NCBI GenBank assembly: GCA_026874595.1
Contig: CM049306.1
Location: forward strand, 19,461,019 to 19,525,018
Length of the DNA: 64,000 nt
Direction: 5' to 3'
Source: Sipunculus nudus
Lineage: Eukaryota > Annelida > Sipuncula > Golfingiida > Sipunculidae
A model generated the notes under the pieces. The model was not told the origin of the DNA and searched no databases. It worked only from the letters and a program-made list of their open reading frames with translations. Of this stretch, positions 1 to 12,125 are shown piece after piece. Made by a program: the position numbers and the translations under genes. The first letter of the stretch is position 1. Every line of letters starts with the position of its first letter.

Positions 1-717
1 AAACAGACAGACACACTGACAAAGTGACTCAAGATTGAGTCCAGATGATTACTCCAGGTTATGGAGAAGACTCAAAGGAAGAAAAAAGCTACAGTTTATG
101 TAACTGAGGTTTATAGTTTTGAAGATATTGCCAAAGCATGATATGTTGGGAGAGGTTCGATATCAGCGCCCCCAAGCGGCCATATCCGGAAAATGAAAAA
201 TTGGTTTCGAGATATTAGTGTAAGACTTAAGATGTAATAGTTTCAAAATGCTTCTTTAAAAACTGTGGCCTGTAGAAGAGATGCAAGAGCAAGCAGGCGA
301 ATTTGAGGACAACTGACAAACAGACAGACACACTGACAAAGTGTCACAAAATTGTGACCAGATGACTACACTAGGTTATGGAGAAGACTCAGAGAAAGAA
401 AACAGACAGACAGACAAACAGACATACGCAACTGACCAATATGCTTGCGGAAATCGAAGATTTCCGGCAAGCAACAAACAGACAGACAGACAAACAGACA
501 TACGCAACTGACCAATATGCTTGCGGAAATCGAAGATTTCCGGCAAGCAACAAACAATCAAACAAACAAACAAACAAACAAACAAACAGACAAAGAGACA
601 AACAGACATACGCAACTGATGAACATGCTTGCCGAAATCGAAGATTTCCGGCAAGCAACAAACAGACATACGCAACTGAGCAATATGCTTGCCGAAATCT
701 TTGATTCCGGCAAGCAA
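1..717 (+). repeat. Family A repeat, 3' part, cut by window start
   Basis: Two approximately 318-bp units (from 1 and from 319) are the reverse complement of the 330-bp units at 23.9-25.0 kb. They share the cues TCACTTTGTCAGTGTGTCTG and CTTCTCCATAACCTGG, read on the minus strand here. The element runs 5' to 3' on the plus strand and ends with four copies of its terminal hairpin (423-717). Its 5' end lies before position 1. No coding sequence is present, and the open frames in the CAGA-rich part are repeat artefacts. Confidence 0.85.
408..717 (+). repeat. Four tandem copies of the family A 3' hairpin
   Basis: The block CATACGCAACTGA ... GCTTGC(C/G)GAAATC ... GATT(T)CCGGCAAGCAA occurs from 423, 499, 607 and 667, separated by CAGA/CAAA runs. 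Each copy can fold GCTTGCCG with CGGCAAGC around an AT-rich loop. The last copy (to 717) matches the single 3' ends at 20797 and 22855 on the other strand. Confidence 0.8.
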
Positions 718-756
718 AAAACATAAAACGAGCGTAACAGACTGCAGGTCATAGTC

Positions 757-916
757 TTCTAATTTTTGGTATGCAAGGAGGTTTACCAAAGACCTACCTG
801 GAATTTAAGTAAGAAGTTTCTAGAACGAACGGTTATTTTTTTGTAGTATGTTAACGAACGGATAACGGGCAAAGGGTGATCGCTTTAACAGAGACGCCAT
901 TGCTCAGCCGAGCTAA
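757..916 (+). repeat. Family C fragment, 3' end only
   Basis: The sequence TTAACGAACGGATAACGG ... TTGCTCAGCCGAGCTAAAAA matches the 3' end of family C elements (hairpin around CTCAG, then TAAAAA). Its left border is within the post-717 spacer. Degenerate and without a 5' end. Confidence 0.6.
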
Positions 917-1166
917 AAATACAGGTGCCACCACCAGTCTTCAGCAAAGGATGAATTATTTTCAATAAGCACACAAGTTCCGGGGACACTATAAATGAAA
1001 CCACCGTTAGAGGTTAAAGACTGAATTTGGTGTATAGTATAGCATGTGAAAGTTTAGTATAGAAGTGGTAATAGTCTGTATCTAGTGTATGTTGTTGTTT
1101 TTCTCTCTCTCACAAATCAGATGCACAAACCAATACACATCTTAAAAAGTTGATGTCGCTTGTTCT

Positions 1167-1514
1167 TAGGCCAAAATAAAAAAAAGGTATGGTTCTCAGG
1201 CACTTTTTTCAGAAATCAATGCGGGCGGGCGATTTTTTTATTTTTATTTTTTTGTATGTTTCGACAAAAATGTCAAATGATAAGGGAAAAACATGATAAT
1301 AACAGATTTGTTTTGCTAAACAGGCTAAAGCACTACATAACAAAGGAAATTGTATGATTTTATCTACTTGAAAGAAATATCCGAGCGGCTGCAGCTCAAA
1401 ATCGGAAAGTTTCTGTTGAAAATCAAAATAAAAATGTTTGATGCGGGGGGGGGGGGGGGGTTAAAATTGATGCGGGCGGTGCCTGAGAACCATACCTTTA
1501 ATTTTTTGGCCTTA
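1167..1514. mobile_element. MITE-like element with about 36-bp terminal inverted repeats
   Basis: The left end TAGGCCAAAATAAA ... GGTATGGTTCTCAGGCAC (1167-1203) is inverted at the right end as GTGCCTGAGAACCATACC ... TTTTTTGGCCTTA (1479-1514). The total is 348 bp and it has no transposase. The inner arms also carry GATGCGGGCGG-type sequence and a run of 16 G (1445-1460). TA or TTA may be the target duplication. This is a non-autonomous DNA transposon; the superfamily is not clear. Confidence 0.75.
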
Positions 1515-1739
1515 TACGTGCTGACTGCATTTCAGATGGAGATATCTAATCTTCTCTATAACCGGAATGGGACTACAAGAATCATGGCGAAAATACTATT
1601 TTACCTGCTTCATCTGGCATCATAGTTATTCACAAAAATATACAGACAGTTATACTGAGGTTATTAACAGCAATTTTAAACGTAGATTATATATCTTCTT
1701 TTGAAAATATGTTAAAGTGTATTCTTTTTTATCTTAAAT

Positions 1740-1862
1740 AATCACAAGATAATACAAGCCCGGTCATTTCTTGAAATATGTCCTAAAACGGGCGTCCAGT
1801 AGGACAACCGACAAACGGTCGCTGCCACAGCTAGGCAGAGTTTCAGTTAGCTGAGCTGAAAA
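1740..1862 (+). repeat. Family C fragment, degenerate 3' end
   Basis: GGGCGTCCAGTAGGACAACC ... CAGTTAGCTGAGCTGAAAAT resembles the diverged terminal hairpin of family C. Only the last about 120 bp are recognisable. Confidence 0.45.
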
Positions 1863-2524
1863 TGACCAGACTTTACATGCAGGGCCGTGGACATGATCCC
1901 TTTTAAAAATCCCCCCCCCCCCCCACACACACACACACACTGACACATCTGCATATGGACATGATTGTATCCATACTATATACACCGATTGAATGAGTAT
2001 TTTAATCATCCTGACCGCACTGCAGTGTTTCATGTGGCAGCAGTCGAAGTTGCCTTGGTGCAAGGCTGAGAATTACACACCAGGTGACCCGGGCTCCATA
2101 CTCATTTCAGTTATGAACCCATAACAACAGTCGAAGAGACCAACTGCACAAAATTAAAAGGGTGTGTCGGGTGGGGGGTAATGGCGTGCGCGCAAATGAC
2201 AAAAATAAGAGGCGCGTAAAAGGCGCCAGGTGTCTGGTTGGTCTCGTTTTGTGCGGACTGGCATCGCTTCTGTATTGATACCACAGTATGTCTGACCTTT
2301 GGGTCTGGGGATACAGATGGACTGATTAGGCGACAAATTTGATCATGGACCAAGAAATTTATATCTGGACCTAAATGCAGATTCGCCCCCCAGAAACTGC
2401 CAATAAGAACGGAATATGTACCGTGCCATTACACCCGACCCCCGGTGGCCGCTGATCAATGGTTTTAGCGTGACATGAATTTTGTGTGTGTGTGTGGGGG
2501 GGGGGGGGGGGGGTCCTTGCCATT
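1863..2524. other. Spacer with homopolymer and CA runs
   Basis: Non-coding. It holds a run of 14 C followed by (CA)n (1911-1942), a (GT)n run followed by 18 G (2496-2513), and otherwise unique sequence. No gene seen. Confidence 0.5.
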
Positions 2525-3403
2525 ACAAGTGGCCCATGGGCCATGACGCTCAGCTGAATTCAAGGAATGTTGAACAATGAGCAGAATGACTGTCAGTGTG
2601 CAAAAAATCATGAATTTTGTGAATTAGTCCTTAGAAATGGGTTACAGTGCGCTTTTGGATAGATGAACACTTAATCTGAAGGTGTCATAAATAGAAAAAT
2701 TCGTAAAAATTTGAAAAAAATACAGGTAGTACCAGTCTGCATGAACTGATGAAACACTCCATGATCAATATATATCCAAAGAACATGGCTATTTAGGCAT
2801 TAGTTATACAAATGCTGGAGCTTTTGCATCAAATTTTTAATTATTCTTTGGGGTACTTCCGAGCCCTATAGCTCGGAGAATATGGGTAACAGGGACCTAA
2901 TTTCAAGTTTCCAAGGAGATTTCTTATAAGTATCCCAGGATGTCAAGTAAGTAGATTCCAAGTCTAGTGGTTAGGATTTGGGCCCTGTTAACAAATAACA
3001 GCTTCTTTGAAGGTCTCAAAATAGAGAGAAAAAAATCGTACAAATTAGAAAAAAATACAGGAGGCACCACCAGTTTGCAGGAACTGATGGAACAATCCAT
3101 GGTCAATATTCATGCAAAGAATCATGGTGATCAATGCAGTAGTTATTCAGATACTTGAGCTTTTGTATCAACTTTTTTTTATTATTCTGGGGGGTACCTA
3201 CGAGACCCATAGCACGGAGAATATGGGTAACAGAGACCTAATTTCAGGTTTCCAAGGAGATTTTTCATGGACCTCTCAGGATGTCAAGTTAGAGGATTCC
3301 AGGTCCAGTAGTTACGATTTGTGCCCTGTTAACGGACGGCCGGACAGACGACGGACAAAGAGTGATCGCTATAGCTCAGATGACTTTCATTCAGCTTAGC
3401 TAA
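2525..3403 (+). mobile_element. Family C element, short complete copy (pearl/HINE-like)
   Basis: The 5' end is ACAAGTGGCCCATGGGCC, a perfect palindrome followed by ACGCTCAGCTGA. The 3' end is CTATAGCTCAGATGAC ... TCAGCTTAGCTAA, so the motif GCTCAGCTGA is inverted between the ends. The body has two tandem units of about 330 bp (around 2660-3000 and 3000-3340, each with ATAGC(T/A)CGGAGAATATGGG and CCTGTTAAC). Then comes a GGACGGCCGGACAG tract. The order of palindrome, short inverted motif, tandem core, ACGG tract and 3' hairpin matches published pearl elements of bivalves. No coding capacity. Confidence 0.8.
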
Positions 3404-4467
3404 ACAAGGGACCCATGGGTCACGGCGCTCAGCTGATCATGATTGGACTCTAAATGTATCACCATTGTTATACTATATTGAGTAGAAAAAGCTTATGAAT
3501 ATCATGGTCATGTTGGGCTTTTATAAAGGAATATAATGTAACATGTGAGTAAATGATATATGAAATAATCTGACTGATGGATTAATATGGAGTAAAATAT
3601 AGTGGTTTATTTTTTTATTTATTTGAGAGGGGTCGAAAAAACAATTTATTTGAGCAAATATGAATGCAATGACAGTATACTAAGCAGTGGTATAATGATG
3701 ATAAGGCTATTTGTTTAAGGATCTATAGTGTATGGAAAACTGCAAGCTTTCAATTTGACAGATACAAGGTTATGATTAACTATGCTGATGAGGGGATTAA
3801 TGAATTTGTGACTGTATGACATGATATCTTGACAAGATTGTTCTTGACAAGGTACATTATTTTGATGACCCTCACGTCTACATATTACACAATATTGACA
3901 TAATTTCTGGCATGTACATAGGTACCTATAGACAAATGGTCAACATTACTGTACCACCTAGAAGGTTAAAATATTAAAAATATGATGAAATGTAGATAAA
4001 GTTTGAGAGGAAGAGGTAATTTGGGCCATGGTTGGTTTATATGATTGAAGAAAATGTTGCAAATAATATTTGAGATCTGACCATGCCTTTCCATTGGTTA
4101 CATTTTTGATAAGCTGTTGACAGTTCAACAGTTTACACATTTGTCTGATGAGGTCTAATTTATTTGTTAAACCTTTTTTTTATCAATTTTATGATATGTA
4201 TACAGTTGCCATAACGTCCCCACTCCACAGGTGCAATGACTTGATGGGGGGGGGGGGTTGTGTTGTGTTATGATCAGAGTTACAACGCCTCTGTCTCTCT
4301 GCAGATATTTTCTTTAATTATTAAATTTTATGCTATAGCCATAAAACTATTTTTCACAGTGCCAAGGAGCAAAGCCTCAGTGGGATGAAGAAGGGGATGG
4401 TGAGAGTTACAACACCCTTGCATATACATACAAGATATGAAATTTAATTCAACAGTGCTTATAAAAA

Positions 4468-5509
4468 CTAGAATATCAGCAGAAGCCGACAAAAGCCCTC
4501 AGCCAAAAGAACAGTGTTTAGAGGTGCTAACAGTAACAAGTACTAAATATCTGTTCTCACATGGATGTATATCTGTACATGTCTCAGTTATAAATTTAAA
4601 ATGGAGAGGTATGTACCATGATTCATAACAATCCACCAAATGCTTCCTGAAAAATAAGCTTCTAATTTTTATTCTATTATAAGCTCTGTGACCTTGAAAA
4701 GTAGGTCAAGGTCACCCATCTTCGAACATGAACGAGATTTTTGGCGATATACATCTTCACCAAAGAAATAAAATTCCTATTGTAAATCCTTTTAGAGATA
4801 TCCTGCTCACAAGGCCAAAGTTGAAAAATCCAAGAAAAATTCAATAAAAAATAAAAAATTGCAGGTGGTGCCCCCAAACTTGTGCAGCAGTTACAGACCA
4901 TCAGTCCCTATGATCATAGTAAGTATTGTGAAAATCCATCCAATGGTTCCTGAGAAATAAGCTTCTAAATGTTTTTTCTATAATCAGCTCTAAAACGTAG
5001 AAAAATAGGTCAAGGTCACCCATCTTCGAACTTGACCGAGATTTTGTCAATATACATCTTCACCGAAAAAATAAAATTCTCACTGTGAATCCTTTTCGAG
5101 ATATCCCGCTCACAAGCCCAAAGTTGAAAAATCCGATAAAAATTCATAAAAAATCAGAAATTGTAGGTGGCGCCACCAAACTTGTATAGCAGGTACAGAC
5201 TATCAGTCCCAATAATCATAGTAAGTTTTGTGAAAATCCACCAAATGGTTCCTGAGTAATAAGCATCTAAGTGTTTTTCTATAATCAGCTCTAAAATGTT
5301 GAAAAATAGGTCAAGGTCACCCATCTTCGAACTTGACCGAGATTTTGTCGATATACATCTTTACCGAGGAAATAAAATTCTGACGGTGAATCCTTTTCAA
5401 GATATCCCGCTCACAAGGTAAAAGTTACGGACGCCGGACGGACGGACGGACGGACGGACGGACAGCTTGGGTGATGACAATAGCCCATCAGCCTAAGGGC
5501 TGAGGGCTA
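4468..5509 (+). mobile_element. Family B element, nested in family C
   Basis: The 5' end is ACTAGAATATCAGC followed by AGCCCTCAGCC. The 3' end is AGCCCATCAGCC-TAA-GGGCTGAGGGCTAA, a hairpin containing the inverse of the 5' motif. The core has three tandem units of about 305 bp, each with GGTCAAGGTCACCCATCTTC, TGGTTCCTGA and GATATCCCGCTCACAAG. A run of ACGG repeats (5438-5463) precedes the hairpin. The homologous stretch at 15.8 kb lacks the element and gives the empty site. Confidence 0.8.
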
Positions 5510-5818
5510 AAAAGTTTATTCATGAACATTAAATATTTAAAACAGACAGAAAGATGGAGAAACAAAGCAAATCATTTTTTCCCCATTCTACTGAGCCAAT
5601 AAAAATTTAACTATATTTGCATTTATTCCTTTTTTTCATTACATAATTTTTATCCAGGTTAACGAATGTTACTATTAATTTACAGTATAACATTCATGTG
5701 ATTGTTAATATTTCAATTGATTCACATTTCTAAATTGCATCAACATTTATAGCTAATGTATCTAGTTTATAGTACCTGTCAACAGAATGGGATGGAGGGA
5801 GGAAGGGAGGCAATAAGG

Positions 5819-5820
<2 letters not shown>

Positions 5821-5853
<33 letters not shown>
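5821..5853. repeat. (AG)n microsatellite
   Basis: Pure dinucleotide run of about 33 bp. A similar run is at 9692-9736 and a TC run at 7496-7517. Confidence 0.95.
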
Positions 5854-5861
<8 letters not shown>

Positions 5862-7410
5862 GCTCTCTGGTAATTACTGCCTGACCCAGACACTCACAGT
5901 GGCAGAAGGTCAGACCTGAAGGTGTTATGTAACTGCCCAGTACACTGCATTTATACTGACCTGATGTAACCAATGAAGACTTGGTACCTGGGAACTTGAA
6001 TAAAATCTACAGTTTTTGATCAATTAGTTTCAAATTTCAGATTTTAACAGATGAAATGCTAATGTGTACATGCTGTGGAAATTAAATCCACAGCACTAAC
6101 AGGAAAAATTTAAATATTTTTATTTTTTTTTTAAATGGTATCAGGAAAAAAGAAAAGTATTCTCAACTATGAAACTAATACATGTGTTAAAATTAATCCA
6201 AGGATCAAAACACCCAATATATTATACCAGGAGCAAACTGGAGTTGGGAATGTTTAATTTTATGAAATAAAGAATCAGCAATATAAATTTTGATTATTTA
6301 GCCAGTATCATGTAACAACTGATACAACCATGAGTTATAAGTCAAACAAATTAAAATCTTTAATGAGCACTCTGATGAACATCCACACTTTCATAGCAAT
6401 ACATCACTTTGTGGACACAATTAAATGTGCACTTTAATCATTGTAACCCTGGTGGTACAATACAAAATCTAAAATGTAGCATAGCCAAAAATAAAATAAA
6501 ATACAGAAAATTATAACATTCATCTAGTTTATGCACCAGCTGGGGGGGGGGGGGGGTGGGAGTGCAGGGCAGAGGGGGAAGCCTGCTAGTAGTGGCCAAG
6601 CTTAACCAAGGCAAGCTGCCTGGGGTGGGTTACATAATGCAAGTGAAGACTGTATTACTAGGTGGGCCAGATGTAAACAACACTTGACATGGTGTATGAA
6701 AACTTGAATAAAAGCTACTCTTTTCAAACAATTCCTTTGAAATTTCAGATTTTAAAAGATTAAATCCTTTTGTATATATGCTGTGAAAATTAAATCAACA
6801 GTGCTTACAGGGAAAAAACGTGCCATTGCCAAAGTTGGACAAAATTTAAGGTACTGATTTTTTATTTATGCTAATAACTTGAAAAATTTGCAAAATTCAG
6901 ATCTAATTTTGGGTAAACAATTGAATCTTGATTAAATAAAGTTATATTCCTGAAAAAAAGTCTCCAGCCTCAGCAATTCTCATGTTAAGTGAGCAAATAT
7001 ATTTCCTGATCTTTAAGAAACTGCATTATATTTGGGCCCATAACTTCAAAATAATATCCAATACTAACCTAATTTTTGGTATGTGCACAGAAAATGTATG
7101 GAAAAATATGAATACTAAATATGATCAAAAACAGATCAGTGGTTTTGATATTAGGCAGCTTTGAAGTGTAACAATGGCTTTTTTTATGGAAAACGGAGGT
7201 TTTTCCTTAATATCTCGAAGGAACGAAGTCCTAATGACCCAATTTTTGGTATGGTAGGAGATTTTGGGGACATCTATTGGTATGCAGAGTTTTGGATTCG
7301 TAGGTCCAACGGTTTTAAAACGTGCCCTGTTAACGGACGGACGGACGGACGGCCGGACGGACAAAGGACTACGACTATAGCTCAGATGACTTATAGTCAG
7401 CTGAGCTAAA

Positions 7411-9691
7411 AATGGTCAGAAATCCTTAAAGATATGCTTGCGACGGCTGAGAAAAAAAGGGGCAGGGGGTAAATTGCATCAAGTATCACACAAACGTCTC
7501 TCTCTCTCTCTCTCTCTTTAATTCGTAAAAATACCGTAAACACTAACAATATATCATTTATTACCACTTATCAAGTCAACAGATACATGATTTCAGATAC
7601 AAATGCCCAAGGTGCCAGTATTCCCAATAATGCACATATTATGACCTGTCACAGACTTCATCAGAGAGTATTTTCTTATCCGCCCATACCAATACACAGA
7701 CAGAACGTAAACAGGGACACGCACTGATAAGTATTTTGGCATTTTTCTGTCGAGAAGTTTGTATCAATCATCCTTTCGGCGTCAGCTTGAAAATAGACCG
7801 TAAAACATGCAGTAAGTTCTCCCCATTATGGCTGCATCAGTACCTAGAACATTTCATCTGACTCTTGCCGAGAATGACTTTATTAAAACACTCCAAAGAT
7901 TTTTTTTTATTTACAGCTTCATAAGTGAAATATTGTCGATATCTTTGAAATATCTTTGATGCTTGAATCTAGAAATGAAATTTCACTTAAATGCTTTATA
8001 AGCATTGGCAGGAATAAGAGCACAGCACATGAAAGCATAAAGTGACAACGTTAACAAATGATTGTCAATATTTTGTGGAGTGTGTGAACATTTGAAGAAT
8101 GCTATAAAGGTTGCTCTTTTGCTGAAGAGTGAGTAGGCCTAATACAATCAATCATAAAAACAAAAGTGTATATTGTAGAACAAAAGTAGGTTTCTCTACG
8201 AAACCTGAAAGTACAAATGTTTCGTTCAGCTTAATAATAGCTCTCAAAGTAGGCCTACAAGCATATCATATAAGAAAGAGTCCATAATTCTTACCATCCC
8301 TCAGAATTGTTTCGAAAAGTCTTTATATATGGGAAATACTTTGGTATAAAGAGCATTACTAGTTCAGTTTATGTTCAGGTGTCACAGGATATATCTCAAT
8401 GCGACATTATAAGATATGTACATTCTCTACTTGCATGCGCACGGAGTGAAATGATCGTCTGATCTGACCGGGTCCCCCACGCAAGTTTTATCAGGTGAAA
8501 TGAGACGCAAGACAGAAGCTTCAAACGGAACCTCGACGTGTAAAATAATTTAGTCTCTATATTTTAATCATTTTCGAACGGCAAAATATGGCTTCTTTTG
8601 TCAATAATATAATGAACCAGAACGCCCAAGAACGTCAGTCATTTGAAATGATTCTCTATATAGTGTAATAGGAAGGTCTGTTGCATGATGTTGGTTTATA
8701 TTAGTAGGCCAACTTCATGAAATAAGCGTTCTGAAAAACTCCATATTTTTATTCAAGGAGTCTATATAAACTCCTTGGTTTCCTTAACAATGAATGAACT
8801 TGGTAAACTGCGAGACTGAAAGTCCTGTTAACATTAGCTAGAACAATCTTGACTTTCTTTAGTAGCTTAATATCTTTTTCTAAACTAGTGTCCTAAAGTG
8901 AATGTGTATATAAACTGTTTTACTCTCGTCTGTTAAATGTACATCTTTACTATGTACTTTGAAGCCTTACATATTAAAAAGGCAGGGATTTCCTTTCAAG
9001 GTATAAATTATATGAAGTAGGTATATATCCCATTTGCCAATTACCACAGCCAAAATTATCATTCAGAATTACCTTATTTCGAAGCGAAACCAACATCTAA
9101 TACATGAGAACTCCATTTACCCCATTGCCATAATCATAAATTTGCCAGTCAGCCATAGTAAACTCCTTTTAATGAGCAAAACTAACTTGACATATTACAG
9201 AGACCAAAAGGTAATTTCAGTGGAATCATAAAGATCTCATACATACCCACTTTGTAAGATGTAATGAGTTTAGTTTTGTCTCATTAGTGGTCCAGTATAA
9301 ATATCTGTAGGTTTTATCCCAATTAAACAGCCATGATTAGCTTCTTAATGTTTAATTACGTGAAAATTTATTACAAACTTGTGACAGAAGACTCATACAT
9401 TTGGTGGCTCATAAATTGGGACATTTCATTCTGTATGAACCATCTGCAGTTTTGATATATTTAACAAAATATTGTGCAGAATTTAGAGAAACAGAAAATA
9501 CATGCAGACAAGTTTTACAAATAGTAAGGTCGGCTGCCTCTTAAACATAATATGCATTTTGTGCTCAGTGAATCACAAAGTTCTTATAAACTGTATGAAA
9601 TTTATCTGATATTGGGACCAAAAAATATTTCAGGGTCTTTCAATTAATGGTATATTATTTTAAGCTTTTTCTATAAAACAGAGCCATTCTC

Positions 9692-9736
<45 letters not shown>

Positions 9737-12125
9737 TGCTTTAACCTCCATATAAATGTATTTACATGTTAATTATTATTCACTACAACAGATTCTACAA
9801 GAAACTTCATTCTATCATTCATCTTAGATGGCACATGTAATATTTAAAATTAAATATTAAATCCTATTATTATCAATGTTTCTCGGTGTGTGCATTCTTC
9901 TTTTGTGTGTACTTGTGTTTTACCTGATTCGCTTTTATAGCATAAAAGACCTTCTGGTCAGAGATTCTTTGTATACAGAAGAAATGCACTTTTTCTTACA
10001 CAAAGGTCAGAGATTCTTTGTATACAGAAGAAATGCACTTTTTTTACACAAAGTACAACATGATGTTAACTAATACACCTAACATATCCAACACTGAACC
10101 ACATGTTTAAAATCTTCTCATATAAAAGTGATAACCATATGTTAAAATATGTATGATTTGATATCTGTTATCCCTACATCAGAGCCTGATGTGATGTATG
10201 TACAGACAGACTGCTGGTCAGAGGTGGACAATATCTAATATCTAATCTGTACAAAATACATTTCCTAAGTCCATACGTTTATACAAACTGTATTTAGTAC
10301 CAATCTCTGCCAGCAGAGGTCAGTGCACCTTGCTCCCTGCCTTTGCAAATGAAATCCGTTCCCTGCCCCATTGTATAAAGGTGATTCATTCTCTGTCACC
10401 AGAAAACCCATAATCTGCCTAAAAGCAGCTGATATTTCACTTTTTTATAGTCATGTTTAGTCATATTTTGGCTGCTTTATACTAATTCATGCTTGGTTAA
10501 TATAGAAACATGTACAAAAGCCCCCACTGCATATCAACTATGATGCCATGGTTTTACTGCTACAACCAGCAAATACATGTAATATCCGAGATATTTTCTG
10601 CACAACACAATTGGTTCAGTATGTACATTAATCTTAATGAGATTCTTGAGACTTTGAGTTGTTCAAATAAAGTGACTGACGTTACATCAGGGCAGGTTTA
10701 TAAGGATTAAAGTCATACAACTAACCTAACAGCTGAGACAACATCATGGTTACTGTGGTATATTGGCCCATTTTTGTGGGCTTATAGCCCAGAAAAAAAA
10801 CAACAACTCAAGTATACCCATGGGATTATACAGGAAATGCTATTCACAGAAAGGTTTATCTAACAGTCTTCCAAACATTGCTATACAGCAAACCACACAA
10901 TGGTATACTTAATATTACCATAGGCGATGTATATAAATATATCTTTGTAGTGCTGAAGGCAAAAACAAACAAATATATATGCTTGGTTGATTACATCAAA
11001 GAGGCATTCAGATCTCTGTCTGTTGCAACATATTTATAACAATTTCATGAAGACTGCAGGATAATTAGCATCATATCGATAATTAACACCCACTGAAGCA
11101 ACAATTAATTGCCTAGTCCAAATATATTCAGTGTGTCTTGCATAGGAGCACAGTTATAATAAAATGTCATACTGACTCTATTACCATCACTACCAACATT
11201 TTTGCAAAGATAATAAACAACACTTCTTGCTAATTAACCCTGGTCCCATTGATAATATACCAGGGCTGTTTAGTCCATTTTGATGATTGAGAGCAAAATC
11301 CTGCAGTAATGAGAACTAGTATCAACCCAATATCTGACGTATGCTGCTGTTACTGTGCAATATCCTTGTTTTTAAAATAACATCTTTAAAATGGCCTGTT
11401 TAATAAGGCAGCTCTCTGTGACAAATCATTTTATTATCCTGAATGAAACTCTCCCAGTAGTCTTTATTGGAATCATAATAATTAATTCACACAAAGAATC
11501 AGCTGAAGTGGCATGACACAGATTTCTTTCACAGATAATTTTCTAGGATGGGAAACCTTATCTATATCTGAATTAATAATAAATAACTATCACTGAATTC
11601 ACATAATATAATATATATATATATAAATTCTTACTTTTATCTGATGAAACAACTGAGTATCAATGGTGGACTGTGTCCCGTACTGTAACATGTACTGATA
11701 AAATCGTTTTTTAATAAAAAAAAAATCTGCAGATACTGAGTCAACATACAAACTGTCACACTTACCTATTAAAATAAGTGAGATAAAAAATGATGCCTCA
11801 TGTTTTATCACATTCCAGTGAACTGCATGACACAGAGTTTCTGTCTATTCTCACAGATAAGGTCATATGTGATCTCCTAAACAAAACATTAGGTAACAGT
11901 TACCAAGTAACAAATTCCTGAATGGAACCTTAACAACTTGGCCCAGTAAATCAACCATAGGAGGTTAGGAAATGAGGTCACTCTCTTTATCGATATTTGC
12001 AGAAAACTAGGTAAAATATCTTTAGGAGTCAAAATGATAGCAATGAAAGGATAACATTAGATATATGGTTGCAGAAAGGCTTTATATTTCCACTAACCAC
12101 CACATTCTGAGCTACTGAATTGTAG
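7411..12125. other. Mostly unique AT-rich non-coding sequence
   Basis: No exon with convincing borders is seen on either strand. It contains a TC run (7496-7517), a GA run (9692-9736), a 49-bp duplication (9956-10053) and short hairpins. With the terminal exon at 14578 it probably lies downstream of the minus-strand gene. Confidence 0.5.
9956..10053. repeat. 49-bp direct tandem duplication
   Basis: GGTCAGAGATTCTTTGTATA and what follows is repeated from 10005 with one base lost in the T run. Nearly identical copies, so probably recent. Confidence 0.85.

Larger units (their letters stand above)
3404..7410 (+). mobile_element. Family C element, long copy carrying family B
   Basis: It starts immediately after the previous element with ACAAGGGACCCATGGGTC and CGCTCAGCTGA. 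It ends with an ACGG run (7327-7363), CTATAGCTCAGATGAC and TCAGCTGAGCTAAAAA. The left body (3.95-4.46 and 5.51-5.65 kb) matches 15.35-15.97 kb, and the right body (6.7-7.4 kb) matches 50.1-51.5 kb. Family B interrupts the left body. It also holds an (AG)n run (5821-5853) and 15 G (6542-6556). Large and probably itself a composite. No gene. Confidence 0.65.

Noticed and set aside
376-789. Long overlapping open frames on both strands
   Set aside because: They are produced by the CAGA/CAAA-rich hairpin repeats of family A; cysteine- and Leu-rich shadows without start or splice context.
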